Origin: Fibrobacter succinogenes
GTDB taxonomy: Bacteria; Fibrobacterota; Fibrobacteria; Fibrobacterales; Fibrobacteraceae
Assembly (NCBI GenBank): GCA_902791475.1
Contig: CADAWC010000007.1
Coordinates: forward strand, 42,746 to 106,745
DNA: 64,000 bases
Direction: 5' to 3'
In this document: positions 49,361 through 59,379 of the stretch, piece after piece
Layout of the letters: each line of letters opens with the position of its first letter
Position numbering within the stretch: position 1 is the stretch's first letter
Made by a program: the position numbers and the translations under genes
The notes under the pieces: model-generated
What the model was told of the DNA's origin: nothing
The model's database searches: none
The model's input: the letters and a program-made list of their open reading frames with translations, nothing else

Positions 49361-50956
49361 CTATTCGTTCTTGAGCAGGCGCTTGGAGATGACATTTTTG
49401 TATTCTTCTTCTGCCGTCATGTCGTTGATTCGGTTACTCTTCTTGCCACCTTCGTAATTTTCGAAGAAGCAATACGTCTCATAAACTTTCCTTGCCTTGA
49501 TTTTTTTGCCATTTACAAATGTGGCCACAATTTCGAAATGGGCTATTCGATTCTGCTTGAGGCGAATCGGCAATTTAAATAAATTTGTCATCAATTCATC
49601 GTCTGCAAAAGTCTTTACCACAACACCCTTGCGTTTCACGATAATCTTCTTGATCTGACTCAAGTCCGAGCCCATCAGTCCAGCCACACTAAAGCGAAGC
49701 GTCGCCGGGATATCACGCTCTTCGGGCAATACGTGAATGCGTTCGCGACCGGAGCCCACAATAACAATCGACGGTTTGAGTTTTTTCGGTTGGACCGTAT
49801 CTTTCGGAACGTTAGACTTGCGTTCATCAGCCTTCGTCAAGACCTCAGCCATCTTTGCCGAAACAAAATTCGTATGCCACGTATGGCAAATGTATTCCAC
49901 TTCACCATTGCTGCAATTCACAACAAAATGCTTCGGACCAAACGCTGTAGAATCAGCCCATTCAAACGTACGCCTGTAGAGTCCGCTTTCAGGAATCGTA
50001 TCGACAATTCCAAGCACAGAAACTAAGCATCCTGGGATAAACAACGCTTCAAGCGCTACACTCGGCTTGCCAATGTATTCATTCAAGACCTTCGGCTTAA
50101 ACTCAATCTGCGAGCTCTTTATGAATGCTTCCGATTTTTTCTTGTAGGCTTCATCAAATTCCAACAGCATCGTTTCGAGTTTGTCGAGATTCAACCTTGC
50201 AGCGCGCACACCAAGTTCAGTAGCAGCTCCCGTTGCAATAGAATCAAGAGCACGAGCTAAAATAAGCGTACCCGAACTTGCAAGCGATAAAATCTTCAAG
50301 CCATTCGTATTGACAATCAAAGTCTGCCCGCTCTTGACCGACTGCGCCATATCGGTTTTTACAGTCACGTCAAGACGACCTTCCTTAAGTGACGAGATTT
50401 CCAACCCATCGACATTTTCAATAAAGCCCGCCGTTCCACGAACAACTGACGAAACATTTTCCGTACGGAGTTCGAACTCATCCTTGACAGCCTGCTTTTG
50501 CACCTCGAACAACAATTTTCCATAGCGGAGGGCTACAGTCATCCTTGTTTTCAATTCATCCGCTTTCGTCACTTCAATCGCCATCTCCGACCGACCATCA
50601 GTCTTGAGTGCAGAACCATCATCAACAGATATCACAACCGAAGAACCCGCCTCGGTCACAACCGATGATTTTTCATGAACGGCTAAACCGACCTTCAACG
50701 ACTTAGCATGGCTATCAGCGGTTTTCACAAGAGCATCGCCCACAACGCTTTGGACAACGCCATTAAACAAAGGCTTTTCGGGAATCGCATTTAACGATTC
50801 TTTTTTGGAGGATTCAGAATCACCACAGGCAGACAAAGATACAGCAAAAACCAGGGCTAAGCCCCAAAGCCCACCCCTAAAAAACTTTGCTTGATTCTTT
50901 CCTACCATGTTTTTTAATCTAGCAATTAAAATTTCAAAAAAGAAATTTACAATCAC
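49361..50956 (-). CDS. FecR-domain lipoprotein
   Basis: 531 residues from GTG 50956 (GAGG 7 nt upstream), or 515 from ATG 50908, which gives a more usual signal peptide but lacks a ribosome site. The lipoprotein signal is WGLALVFAVSLSACGDS. A FecR domain follows (DALVKTADSHAKSLKVGLAVHEKSSVVTEAGSS region, then RTENVSSVVRGTAGF). The remainder is unassigned, ending Lys-rich. FecR domains bind or sense at the periplasmic side; no sigma factor or TonB gene is nearby, so signalling is not implied. Confidence 0.8.
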   Translation of the reverse strand: MIVNFFFEILIARLKNMVGKNQAKFFRGGLWGLALVFAVSLSACGDSESSKKESLNAIPEKPLFNGVVQSVVGDALVKTADSHAKSLKVGLAVHEKSSVVTEAGSSVVISVDDGSALKTDGRSEMAIEVTKADELKTRMTVALRYGKLLFEVQKQAVKDEFELRTENVSSVVRGTAGFIENVDGLEISSLKEGRLDVTVKTDMAQSVKSGQTLIVNTNGLKILSLASSGTLILARALDSIATGAATELGVRAARLNLDKLETMLLEFDEAYKKKSEAFIKSSQIEFKPKVLNEYIGKPSVALEALFIPGCLVSVLGIVDTIPESGLYRRTFEWADSTAFGPKHFVVNCSNGEVEYICHTWHTNFVSAKMAEVLTKADERKSNVPKDTVQPKKLKPSIVIVGSGRERIHVLPEERDIPATLRFSVAGLMGSDLSQIKKIIVKRKGVVVKTFADDELMTNLFKLPIRLKQNRIAHFEIVATFVNGKKIKARKVYETYCFFENYEGGKKSNRINDMTAEEEYKNVISKRLLKNE

Positions 50957-51062
50957 TTTTCCCCCTCGATTAAAAACAATAATTTGCGCACCGTCACACG
51001 TTTTATGAACCACACAAATGCGTGACAAAATAAATATAACTAAAAATTCTAAATTTTTACCT

Positions 51063-52265
51063 ATGAAAGCAATTACATTGAAAGCCGGGCGTGATAAATC
51101 AGCCCTCCGTTACCACCCGTGGATTTTTAGCGGCGCCATTGATGAAGTTGTTGGCGACCCCGCTCTTGGTGACGTTGTCGAAGTTTATAGCTACCATAGC
51201 GATTTTTTGGGCCTTGCAGCCTATTCCCCGAAATCCCAGATTCGAGGCCGTTTCTGGACATTCGGGACCGAAGGTAAAAACGTCAAGATTGACCGCGAAT
51301 TCTTTAGCGACATTTTGGACCGCGCCATCGCCTCCCGCAAGAGCCGTGGGTTCGACATCCATGACAGGGAATGTGCATTCCGCCTTGTGAACGCAGAAAA
51401 TGACGGCATTCCAGGCTGCATCATCGACAAGTACGCCGACATTTACTCCGTCGAAATTCTCGCTGCAGGCGCCGAAGTCAATCGCCAAATCATTTACGAA
51501 TTGCTCGCCGAAAAGACAGGCTGCCGTGGCATTTACGAACGCTGCGATTCTGAAGTCCGCAAAAAAGAAGGCCTTCCCCTCCGCACGGGCACTGTGTTTG
51601 GCGAAGTCCCGGACGAACCGGTCATCATCAACGAAAACGGAATCTTGTTCCCAATTGACGTGAAGAACGGACACAAGACGGGCTACTACCTCGACCAGCG
51701 CGATGCCAGACGCCGTGTTGGCGAACTCGCTCGTGGCAAGAAGATGCTCAACTGCTTCTGCTACACCGGCGGCTTTGGTCTGTACGCTCTCCGTGGCGGT
51801 TGCGAAAAGGTTTATCAGGTCGATGTTTCCAAGGATGCGCTCAAGCTCGCCAAGGAAGGCATCATGCGTAACAAACTAAGCACGGCACATGCAACCCATG
51901 TTGAAGCCGACGTGTTCCAGTACTTGCGCAAGTGCCGCGACAAGGCAGAGACGTTCGACTTTATCGTGCTTGACCCGCCAAAATTCGTCGAAAGCAAGGA
52001 CAACTTGCAGAAAGGCGCCCGCGGTTACAAGGATATTAATTTACTTGCAATGAAGCTCCTTGCCGAAGGCGGCATGCTCGCCACGTTCAGCTGCTCCGGC
52101 CTTATGGAAATGGACTTGTTCCAGAAGATTATCGCCGATGCCGCAGCCGACGCCCACCGTCGCGTGCAGATTATCGAACGTTTTGGACAGCCCGCCGACC
52201 ATCCCGTGAACACAGCATTCCCCGAAGGACAGTACCTAAAGGGGCTCCTAGTCCAGGTCGTGTAA
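51063..52265 (+). CDS. Class I SAM-dependent rRNA methyltransferase (RlmI-like)
   Basis: 400 residues from ATG 51063. A PUA domain (about 1-75, with HPWIFSGAIDEV) is followed by an EEHEE-type linker and a Rossmann methyltransferase domain: NCFCYTGGFGLYALRGG (about 221-237), VYQVDVSKDAL, and the catalytic-side DFIVLDPPKF. RlmI makes 5-methylcytosine in 23S rRNA; the exact target here is not known. A longer frame from 51018 lacks support. Confidence 0.9.
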   Translation: MKAITLKAGRDKSALRYHPWIFSGAIDEVVGDPALGDVVEVYSYHSDFLGLAAYSPKSQIRGRFWTFGTEGKNVKIDREFFSDILDRAIASRKSRGFDIHDRECAFRLVNAENDGIPGCIIDKYADIYSVEILAAGAEVNRQIIYELLAEKTGCRGIYERCDSEVRKKEGLPLRTGTVFGEVPDEPVIINENGILFPIDVKNGHKTGYYLDQRDARRRVGELARGKKMLNCFCYTGGFGLYALRGGCEKVYQVDVSKDALKLAKEGIMRNKLSTAHATHVEADVFQYLRKCRDKAETFDFIVLDPPKFVESKDNLQKGARGYKDINLLAMKLLAEGGMLATFSCSGLMEMDLFQKIIADAAADAHRRVQIIERFGQPADHPVNTAFPEGQYLKGLLVQVV

Positions 52266-52382
52266 AAAGAACATAAAAGCTTTCAAAAAACTTATTGCAC
52301 GGATACCAAAATCCGTGTAATTTTTTTATAATTTTCCATGTTGTTTAAGGGTATATGAGGACGTTTTATAGAGGGTAAAGAA

Positions 52383-53915
52383 ATGTATTTGGTCACATAC
52401 GACATCGGCAATTCCTTTATAAAAGCAACGCTCACGAAAATTGCGAATTCGATTGAATTCGTGGGAGCAACAGTAGTCAACACCCACAGCACAACAACGC
52501 TTGGCGGAAAAGGTGTCGAACAGAGCACCGAACAATGGTGGGATTCCATCTGCCGCAGCACAAAGGAACTCCTCAAAAATTACGGTATTTCAAGCGACCA
52601 GATCAAGGGCATCAGTTTCTGTTCCCAGATGAACGCCACCGTACTTGTCGATGAAAACGGCAATCCCGTCCGACCGCCCATGACGTTCCTCGACAGGCGC
52701 GCCGACAAGGAATTTAAAGATTACTTTGACCATGGACTCAAGCTCCACGGCTTAAACATCTGGAAGCTCTTCAAAGCCATTCGACATACAAGCATGGTCC
52801 CCGTTGGAGGATACAGTCCCATCTGGAAATACAAGTGGGTGCAGAACAACGAGCCTGAAAATTTTGCACGAGTCGATAAATTCCTAGATGTTGGCGATTA
52901 TCTTTTGTACAAAGCCACAGGACGATTCGTCCGCACAGAAGACTCCGCATTCTGCATGGCACTCAACGATTGCCGCAAAGGGCATTCCGGCTGGAGCCAT
53001 ACGATGGCAAAGGCTTACGGCATCAACGAAAATCACTTGCCCGAAATTGTGCAGAGCACCGACATCGTCGGTCGCATTACCGCCACAGCAGCCGAACAGA
53101 TGGGTCTAGAAAAAGGAACTCCAGTCATTGCAGGTGGTGGCGATGTCGCCATGGTCGCAATCGGCTGTGGCAATACCCAAAACAACCAGACTAGCATTTA
53201 CTGCGGAACATCAGGCTCTGTCTGCACGGTCGTTGATAGAATTATCCAGTTTGCAGACATCATGATGATTGCGGTCAAGGGACCGGATCCCAAGCAAAAA
53301 TACTTGTACGGCGAACTTGAAACCGCAGGCAAGTGCTTTGCGTGGGCACGCGAACTTATCGGCAAACTCGACAATTCACAGTACAGCTACGAAGAATGCG
53401 CATCGCTTGTTTCAAAAGCGGAACCCGGTGCCCATGGGCTTTTGTTCACACCATTCATGAACGGCTGCAAGACGCCGTTCGAAGACGGCGACATCCGCAG
53501 TACGCTTTCGGGTATTAGCCTAGAAACCACTCGTGGAGATTTACTCCGTGCAGTCATCGAAGGCATCTGTTTCCACTTCCGCTGGCTTTTGGAATGCCAG
53601 GCCAAGAAGTGCAAGATTTCGGACACGATCCGCTTTGCAGGTGGCCTTGCAAGAATCAATGTCATGAACCAGATTCTCGCCGACGTGACGGGCCATACAA
53701 TTGAAACGGTCAAGCATCCGCAGTACGTGGGAGCGCTTGGTGCCGCCGCCGTTGCTGCAATCGGGCTTGGACAGATGAAGTTCGAAGACATCCACAGCTA
53801 CATCGAAATCACGAACACATATACACCGAATCCCGAAAATCACGAAATTTACAACAAGCTCTACAAGAAATTCCTGGATAAAGTCAAAAGCGACAGAAAG
53901 CTTGTGAAAGGATAA
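52383..53915 (+). CDS. FGGY-family carbohydrate kinase, probable xylulokinase
   Basis: 510 residues. FGGY N-terminal motif YLVTYDIGNSFIKATL; substrate/hinge regions FCSQMNATVLVDENG and GVSPIW-like YSPIWKYKWV; the ATP-side VIAGGGDVAMVAIGCG and ISIYCGTSG, and C-terminal IRFAGGLARINVMNQILADV. It phosphorylates a pentulose or related sugar. Xylulokinase-like proteins of this length are common in anaerobes, but the substrate cannot be read from sequence. No isomerase or transporter gene is adjacent. Confidence 0.82.
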   Translation: MYLVTYDIGNSFIKATLTKIANSIEFVGATVVNTHSTTTLGGKGVEQSTEQWWDSICRSTKELLKNYGISSDQIKGISFCSQMNATVLVDENGNPVRPPMTFLDRRADKEFKDYFDHGLKLHGLNIWKLFKAIRHTSMVPVGGYSPIWKYKWVQNNEPENFARVDKFLDVGDYLLYKATGRFVRTEDSAFCMALNDCRKGHSGWSHTMAKAYGINENHLPEIVQSTDIVGRITATAAEQMGLEKGTPVIAGGGDVAMVAIGCGNTQNNQTSIYCGTSGSVCTVVDRIIQFADIMMIAVKGPDPKQKYLYGELETAGKCFAWARELIGKLDNSQYSYEECASLVSKAEPGAHGLLFTPFMNGCKTPFEDGDIRSTLSGISLETTRGDLLRAVIEGICFHFRWLLECQAKKCKISDTIRFAGGLARINVMNQILADVTGHTIETVKHPQYVGALGAAAVAAIGLGQMKFEDIHSYIEITNTYTPNPENHEIYNKLYKKFLDKVKSDRKLVKG

Positions 53916-53937
53916 TTTTTCTCAAAATTTTTTCAAA

Positions 53938-54030
53938 AAAGGCGATGCCCTCCCTTCGACAAGCCCAGTGACCTGAGCGGGCATGACATCTTAAAAACAA
54001 TGAAGCCGGGGCAAGCCCGGCATAATTTTA
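53938..54030. repeat. Composite palindromic repeats
   Basis: AAAGGCGATGCCC, CCCTTCGACAAGCCCAGTGA, GCGGGCATGACATC, then GCCGGGGCAAGCCCGGC. It carries the hallmarks of both the AGGCGAT..ATGACA and CCTTCGACAAG families in one place. A TAACTAATAACTA-rich stretch follows to 54060. Confidence 0.8.
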
Positions 54031-54083
54031 TACGAAATCTTTCAGTTGTAACTAATAACTAAAGACCATTGACTAATGGCGAA

Positions 54084-55406
54084 TTAGCGCTTGTTGCGCG
54101 GAAGTTCGCTAGCATGCTTTTCAAGCCATACAGCATCTTCGAGAGCGCGTTCTGCTTCGGTAGCCCAGTCAGAATCCGGGAATTCACGAACAACATCACG
54201 ATAGCGCGTTACAGCACTGTGGAAGTCACGCATTTCGCGGTAGATGTTACCCATCTGGAGCATCGCAAAATAACGTTCATCCGGAGTGATTTCGTTTTCG
54301 AGCAAAGCCTTGTACATCTGGAGTGCAGCTTCGTGATAGCCGTCTGCATAAAGTGCATTGGCGTTGGCAATGGAATTCGATGCAGTCGGAGCAACGTCTT
54401 CCCTCTGCGGAGCGACTTCAACAGACTTCGACTTGTCGTTCCCGCTTTTCTTGGCTTCCTTCAAAGCCTTTGCTTCGGCTTCTTGCATAGCCTTTTCTTC
54501 GGCAGCGGCACTGGCAACAGCATTGATTTCGGCCAAACGATCTTCAGCAGCCTTGCGGAACTTGGCATCCGGAGCGGCCTTCTTCAAGTATGCAGAGAGA
54601 TACTTCTTTTCCTGTTCGGTACGCTTGCTCTTCTGGTTGATCTTAGCCAAATAGTAGTTAGCGTCGTTACCGCGTTCCTTGTACGAAAGTCCCTTCTTCA
54701 AGTTGAACTCGGCCTTGTCGTATTCTCCCATCTCATAACGGGTTAGGCCTGCATAGAAGTACGCACCGGCATCACCAGGCTTCTTCGAAAGAACAACTCT
54801 CCAAAGCGGAGCGGCTTCAGCGTAGCGGCCTTCGGCAAGCAAAGCCTTGCCCTTTTCAAACGGATCTTCAGAGGCGACAGCCGTTGCAGGCGCCGATTGT
54901 GCAGCCTTCGGAGTTTCAACCTTTGCAGGAGCAGCGGGCTTTGCCGGTTCAGCTTTGGCAACAGGAGCTGTTTGCGCAGGCTGAGCAGTCTTCGCGGGTT
55001 CAGCCTTTGTTTCAGCCTTTGCCGTTTCGGTCTTTGCTGTAGCAGCTTTGCCGCCCTTCATCTTAGCGCGTTCAGCGTCAGCCTTTGCCTGCTGGCCCAT
55101 AGCCTCGTAAGCCTTAGCGGCCCCTTCGTATGCATCAGTCAAACTCGGATCATAACCATAAGCGAGGCGGAAGTTAGCCACAGCCCCCTTATAGTCCTTC
55201 ATCTTCATGCGAACCTTGCCTGCCGCCATATAAGCTTCGGTATTCTTTTTATTTTCAGCCAACATGGCACGGTATTCACCAAGAGCTTTATCATACTGAC
55301 CCTTGGCCTCAAAGCGGGCACCCTGTTCAATACGGGGGTCCACAGCCCAAGTTTGAGACAATCCAACCAACAACGCAAGCGCAATAAAAGACAATTTCTT
55401 GTTCAT
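54084..55406 (-). CDS. Periplasmic TPR-repeat protein with Ala/Pro/Lys-rich linker
   Basis: 440 residues from ATG 55406. The signal peptide is KLSFIALALLVGLSQTWA. TPR units lie at about 25-105 (GQYDKALGEYRAMLAENKKN, KDYKGAVANFRLAYGYDPS), about 180-260 (GRYAEAAPLWRVVLSKKPGD) and about 345-430 (GYHEAALQMYKALLENE, DFHSAVTRYRDVVREFPDS). A roughly 70-residue linker rich in Ala, Lys, Pro and Thr separates the first two. It is a likely scaffold in the envelope; no partner is evident. Confidence 0.85.
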   Translation of the reverse strand: MNKKLSFIALALLVGLSQTWAVDPRIEQGARFEAKGQYDKALGEYRAMLAENKKNTEAYMAAGKVRMKMKDYKGAVANFRLAYGYDPSLTDAYEGAAKAYEAMGQQAKADAERAKMKGGKAATAKTETAKAETKAEPAKTAQPAQTAPVAKAEPAKPAAPAKVETPKAAQSAPATAVASEDPFEKGKALLAEGRYAEAAPLWRVVLSKKPGDAGAYFYAGLTRYEMGEYDKAEFNLKKGLSYKERGNDANYYLAKINQKSKRTEQEKKYLSAYLKKAAPDAKFRKAAEDRLAEINAVASAAAEEKAMQEAEAKALKEAKKSGNDKSKSVEVAPQREDVAPTASNSIANANALYADGYHEAALQMYKALLENEITPDERYFAMLQMGNIYREMRDFHSAVTRYRDVVREFPDSDWATEAERALEDAVWLEKHASELPRNKR

Positions 55407-55504
55407 AGCGAAAAATTTAGTAAAAACCATTGACTTTAGGGCATAGATTGGTGATATTACTATCAGAGATGCGGATAATACCAATTACCCGCAAAGGAGA
55501 AAAA

Positions 55505-55750
55505 ATGAAAATCACTGAAGCAGTCGATAAATATAAAGTCGATGAACAGGAACTCATCATCGAAGCCTACGAGCGTGAGGGTGGCGACCCCGAAGATGTG
55601 GATCTCATCCTCCTTGACCGCATTTGCGCACGACTTGGACTTGGGCTTGACAACGACGACATCGATAACGATGACATTGCCGAAGAAGTCAATTTTGATG
55701 AATACGGGAGCCATTTCGGGGACGTGTCCGAAAGCGAGGACGAATTGTAA
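55505..55750 (+). CDS. Small acidic hypothetical protein (81 aa)
   Basis: 81 residues from ATG 55505, with AAGGAG at good spacing. Highly acidic, including GLDNDDIDNDDIAEEVNFDE and ending SESEDEL. The N-terminal half (ITEAVDKYKVDEQELIIEAYE) looks helical. No recognised family. It is divergent from the TPR gene with about 100 bp between starts. Confidence 0.65.
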   Translation: MKITEAVDKYKVDEQELIIEAYEREGGDPEDVDLILLDRICARLGLGLDNDDIDNDDIAEEVNFDEYGSHFGDVSESEDEL

Positions 55751-55826
55751 AATCAAATAGTGACATTTAATGACATATTCTTTATCTATTTTATAAGCAG
55801 TTAAAGATAAACATTAAAGGTCACTC

Positions 55827-55979
55827 ATGTTCAACATTCATTTCCCTTTTAGCCCGAGTAAAATCCTTCTTCTTTCATTAACCGTAATCGTCTTCGGGCT
55901 TTTCGCATACCTCTCGGGGAGTTTTGCCTCTGCGACAGTATTCTCTATATTGTACGCATTTTTTGCTATTAGCGACTAA
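55827..55979 (+). CDS. Small hydrophobic membrane protein (50 aa)
   Basis: 50 residues: a short polar start (FNIHFPFSPSK), then two hydrophobic segments, ILLLSLTVIVFGLFAYL and SATVFSILYAFFAI. An AAAGG lies 7 nt before ATG 55827. Not recognised. It may be co-transcribed with the acidic protein 76 bp upstream. Confidence 0.55.
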   Translation: MFNIHFPFSPSKILLLSLTVIVFGLFAYLSGSFASATVFSILYAFFAISD

Positions 55980-56011
55980 GGGAGATGCCCGCATATGGCG
56001 GGTGAAGCTCT

Positions 56012-57019
56012 CTAATCAGCAACGCAGCGGACATAAAGTCCCTTGTAAACGCTGACATCGGTACGTTCGATATCCTTGTCAGAGCGATTGAATTCCCACG
56101 AACGGGCGGTATTTTCCTGGATAGAGCTCTTGGACCAGTAATGTCCAGAATTAAATCCATCGCAGAAATTGTCCCAATCCTGGCAACCACCCTGCCCTAA
56201 ATTATCCCAATCCAGCGTAGCACGGTCTTTCTGGAAATCACGCCATTCGCCGTCATCCGGCAAATGCCAACCCGGAGGGCAAGCCTTGAGCGCATCTTCG
56301 TAAGTGTAATAGCGTCCGAATTTTTCGCAGAAAGACTTATCTTCGACATAACACTGTTTTGCAGAGGTTACGCTGAACGCAAGATTTTTCATCATCCAGA
56401 TTTTACCGCCGCGAACGCCAACCTTGTACTTTTTGTTATCGCGTTTATCTGTAAAAATCATATCCTTCGGAGAGATATTCTTTTCGGCAAACTGGTCGCG
56501 AGGAAAAACGCAACGAATCTGAACAGCATCGGCATCTTCGATATCCACGTACTTTGTGGTTCCACGTTTGGTTTCAAGCCTTATAGCATGATTCGCCGGT
56601 CCACGCACCGCAAAATAGACGAAGCCCTTACGAGCATTCACGACTTCATCCATTTCAAACTTGTAAAATCCACGTGAAGAATGTCCAACAAAGTCGCCCA
56701 TGCTCTGGATTTTATCAGGGCCACTAAACTTATCTTCGATGAGTTCATCCCAGTCGGTTTCATCCGGGAGCTGCGTTCCTTCCGGGCACGAGGCTTGCCA
56801 ACTATCGCTACGATAAAAAGGGATTCCGTTTTCGTCGGTAAAATATGAGGTCTTACTGTACTTGAGACTTTGCTTAAACCAGTTTAACGATCCCGATGGT
56901 ATTCCACGATAAACGCGCCCATCTCTATAATCCTTAAACTCTGCTGCGTAATTATGGCTGACCACAGACACGGTCAAAATAGCAACGGCGCACAAGTGAC
57001 GCCACACCTCATCCAACAT
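56012..57019 (-). CDS. FISUMP-domain protein
   Basis: 335 residues from ATG 57019 (GAGG 7 nt upstream). The signal peptide is CAVAILTVSVVSHNYA. The first half is a degenerate FISUMP-like region (DYRDGRVYRGIPSGSLNWFKQSL, CPEGTQLPDETDW). The second is a recognisable FISUMP domain (DKRDNKKYKVG..IWMMKNL, GRYYTYEDALKACPPGWHLPDD, HYWSKS, ending YVRC). It is the second FISUMP gene in the window, but unlike the one at 17865 it lacks a Ser-rich linker and lipobox. Confidence 0.85.
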   Translation of the reverse strand: MLDEVWRHLCAVAILTVSVVSHNYAAEFKDYRDGRVYRGIPSGSLNWFKQSLKYSKTSYFTDENGIPFYRSDSWQASCPEGTQLPDETDWDELIEDKFSGPDKIQSMGDFVGHSSRGFYKFEMDEVVNARKGFVYFAVRGPANHAIRLETKRGTTKYVDIEDADAVQIRCVFPRDQFAEKNISPKDMIFTDKRDNKKYKVGVRGGKIWMMKNLAFSVTSAKQCYVEDKSFCEKFGRYYTYEDALKACPPGWHLPDDGEWRDFQKDRATLDWDNLGQGGCQDWDNFCDGFNSGHYWSKSSIQENTARSWEFNRSDKDIERTDVSVYKGLYVRCVAD

Positions 57020-57106
57020 CAATAAACCTCACAAACATAGTCGACTTACGAAGTAAGCCTACACAATATATATACGCTTTTTCACAAAAAATGCTATAAA
57101 AAATTG

Positions 57107-57994
57107 TCAAAAGTAAAAAATTGCGCCAATATTGCCCGGAAAAGCCCAAAAAGAAATATTCTTTTTACAAATCTCATGCAATTTGAGGACTCCCAAGCTC
57201 ACACCCGTCCCCATAAGCGATCCAACTACCACATCAGTAGGATAATGTTTACCCGCAACAACGCGCAACGCACCAACAGCCGCAGCTAACGTCAAAGACG
57301 ACGCCCAGACGAGACTTTTGTACTGGGAGTTCGGGTAAATTTCAGAGAACCATTCGCCCGTAAACACAGCCACCGTAAACGCCGCCGAAGCATGCCCCGA
57401 ATAAAACGAGCCATAAGCTTCCCCTTGCGCGGACTCCGCTTTTTTACGGCCTTCGCCGCGTTTGGCGTAAATGAACGGGCGCGGCCACAACTGCGTCGAA
57501 CGCACCAACTGATTCAAGGCATTCTGCAAAGCAATCGCTTCCACAAACATGAGCGTAAAGGCGCCAAAGTCATGACCATCGGCATCGCCCTTGTACCAGG
57601 AGTACCCCGCCAAAGCCAAAGGAGCAACCGCCAAGGCTCCCGAATAATGGCTCACGGTCGTCGCCCAACCGCTGTATCGCCCCGCAAACGGGCGGTCCCA
57701 AGGCAACAGTTCTGATTTTGGTTTCAAGTCGCTCGAAGAGATGCGCGACATTCCGTAATACTGATAAACGCCCAGCACCGAAGTCATAACGATTCCAAGC
57801 GAAAGCGGAACATCTAAGCGGACAGAAACTTCGTAATGACGAGGTACTGGATTTTCTACGGGGAGTGCGCTGGACATGTTCCGTGATGTGCCGGACGCGA
57901 TTTCAGACGCGACGGGTGCACAAAAGACAAACGTTGCCAAACACAACACCGCAAAAAGCGCTTGAAACAAGCTTTTAAATCGCCCAGAAAACAT
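57107..57994 (-). CDS. PAP2-family phosphatase
   Basis: 295 residues from ATG 57994. A signal or first membrane segment is ALFAVLCLATFVFCAP. The three PAP2 motifs are WPRPFIYAKRG (K..RP region, about 177), SFYSGHASAAF (SGH, about 201) and RVVAGKHYPTDVVVG (about 250-264). PAP2 enzymes remove phosphate from lipid or lipid-carrier phosphates at the membrane; it could act on undecaprenyl pyrophosphate or phosphatidate. Single gene, divergent from the ArsR-methyltransferase gene. Confidence 0.9.
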   Translation of the reverse strand: MFSGRFKSLFQALFAVLCLATFVFCAPVASEIASGTSRNMSSALPVENPVPRHYEVSVRLDVPLSLGIVMTSVLGVYQYYGMSRISSSDLKPKSELLPWDRPFAGRYSGWATTVSHYSGALAVAPLALAGYSWYKGDADGHDFGAFTLMFVEAIALQNALNQLVRSTQLWPRPFIYAKRGEGRKKAESAQGEAYGSFYSGHASAAFTVAVFTGEWFSEIYPNSQYKSLVWASSLTLAAAVGALRVVAGKHYPTDVVVGSLMGTGVSLGVLKLHEICKKNISFWAFPGNIGAIFYF

Positions 57995-58043
57995 CAAAAG
58001 TCCATTAAAAATTTATATTCACAAAGACAAACATAAAAAAGTA

Positions 58044-59009
58044 TTGGCGGACCACGTGACAAATTCGAATTTAAACCAGAACCGAGAACCGATTATCCCG
58101 AACATGGAACTTTTTGGAGCCATTTCCGACGAAATGCGCCTCAAGATTCTGCTCCTCCTGGACCAGTCCGAATTTACAGTCAACGAAATCAAGGACATTC
58201 TGGACATCCACCAGAGTAATGCAAGCCGCCACTTGGCAAAGCTTTCGCAATGCGGGCTCGTAAAAGACCGCCGCGACGGCATCAAGGCTTATTACCGCCT
58301 GAGCGAAGAACTTTACATGAGCAGCCGCCTGCTGCAGATTATCCGCGAAGCCTACGACGAACTGCAAGACAAGGATATTCTCAAGTGCCGCGCCGCACAA
58401 GCACTCGAAGAACGCACCGACAAAACCAAGGGGCAAATTCACAAGCTCGACCAAGCTGGCGGTAGCCTCAAGGCGCAAATCAGCCTGTTCAGCAAGCTCA
58501 TGGTGCCATTCGAAAACGCCGTGGACATCGGTTGTGGCGAAGGCGGAGACCTTTCGCTGATGCTCGCCAGCCGCTGCAAGAACGTGACGGCCCTCGACTA
58601 TAACCCGAAAATCATCAGCGGATTCCAGCAAATTTTGCACCAGAAGGGCATCGAAAACGTGATGCCGAAAGTCGCCGACATGACGCAGACGGGCCTTCCG
58701 TCCAACTACGCAGACCTCGTCTTGATGAGCCAAGTGCTCCACCATGCAACCGACCCGCGCCTTGCCCTCAAGGAAGCGACCCGCATCCTGAAACCGGGTG
58801 GAATGCTTGCGCTTTTGGACCTCGCCCAGCACAAGGAAGAATCATTCCGCACGACCCACGGCCACATTTGGCTTGGTTTTGAAAGGAGCCAGCTCGAATT
58901 CTTTGTGAAGGAACTCAACTGCAAGGTCGTCGAAAGCGAAATCATCCCGAGTGAAAACGAAGTCGACAAAAAGCTCCCCGTGATTTGTATGATCATTACT
59001 AAGGAGTAG
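58044..59009 (+). CDS. ArsR-type HTH fused to a class I methyltransferase
   Basis: 321 residues. An ArsR-like winged helix (about 21-90: DEMRLKILLLLDQSEFTVNEI, HQSNASRHLAKLSQCGLVKDRR) is fused to a SAM-dependent methyltransferase domain (about 150-310) with motif I VDIGCGEGGDLSLML, LDYNPKII and LMSQVLHHATDP. Such fusions in the family are often linked to methionine or arsenic metabolism, but there is no such neighbour here. The start is TTG 58044 by length; GTG 58056 or ATG 58104 are possible. Confidence 0.85.
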   Translation: MADHVTNSNLNQNREPIIPNMELFGAISDEMRLKILLLLDQSEFTVNEIKDILDIHQSNASRHLAKLSQCGLVKDRRDGIKAYYRLSEELYMSSRLLQIIREAYDELQDKDILKCRAAQALEERTDKTKGQIHKLDQAGGSLKAQISLFSKLMVPFENAVDIGCGEGGDLSLMLASRCKNVTALDYNPKIISGFQQILHQKGIENVMPKVADMTQTGLPSNYADLVLMSQVLHHATDPRLALKEATRILKPGGMLALLDLAQHKEESFRTTHGHIWLGFERSQLEFFVKELNCKVVESEIIPSENEVDKKLPVICMIITKE

Positions 59010-59185
59010 GAAGTAGGAAGTAGGCGGTAGGAAGTGGTTAGTGGTTGGTGGTTAGGGATGTAATTGAAATGTTCCAATTGCAATTCCTGTTTACTGCATA
59101 CTGTTTACTAACCACTGTTTCAAAAATCACTTGACCGTTTTGCGAAAATCAAATATCTTTATAAAAAAAGCCAAGGAGAAACCTT

Positions 59186-59296
59186 ATGGGAAAACTGATT
59201 AAGTACGTCGTCATTGCCGCAGTGTGTATCATTTCTGCATTCGGCATCTACAGTCTCGTCAAGACCGCCAAGACCGACGAAAACACGCTCGAATAA
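59186..59296 (+). CDS. Small single-pass membrane protein (36 aa)
   Basis: 36 residues: MGKLIKYVVIAAVCIISAFG, then IYSLVKTAKTDENTLE. One transmembrane helix with a short polar tail. AAGGAG lies at ideal spacing before ATG 59186. It is 83 bp upstream of the YfhO-like gene on the same strand and may be co-transcribed. Family not recognised. The gap before it (59010-59160) contains AGGAAGT and GTGGTTAG short repeats. Confidence 0.65.
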   Translation: MGKLIKYVVIAAVCIISAFGIYSLVKTAKTDENTLE

Positions 59297-59379
59297 ATTT
59301 CGATAGCAAATTCGTTCAAAAGCAAACAATTTAACAAACCGTAGTGGGACACCTCTGCGGTATTTTTATATTTCCTTAT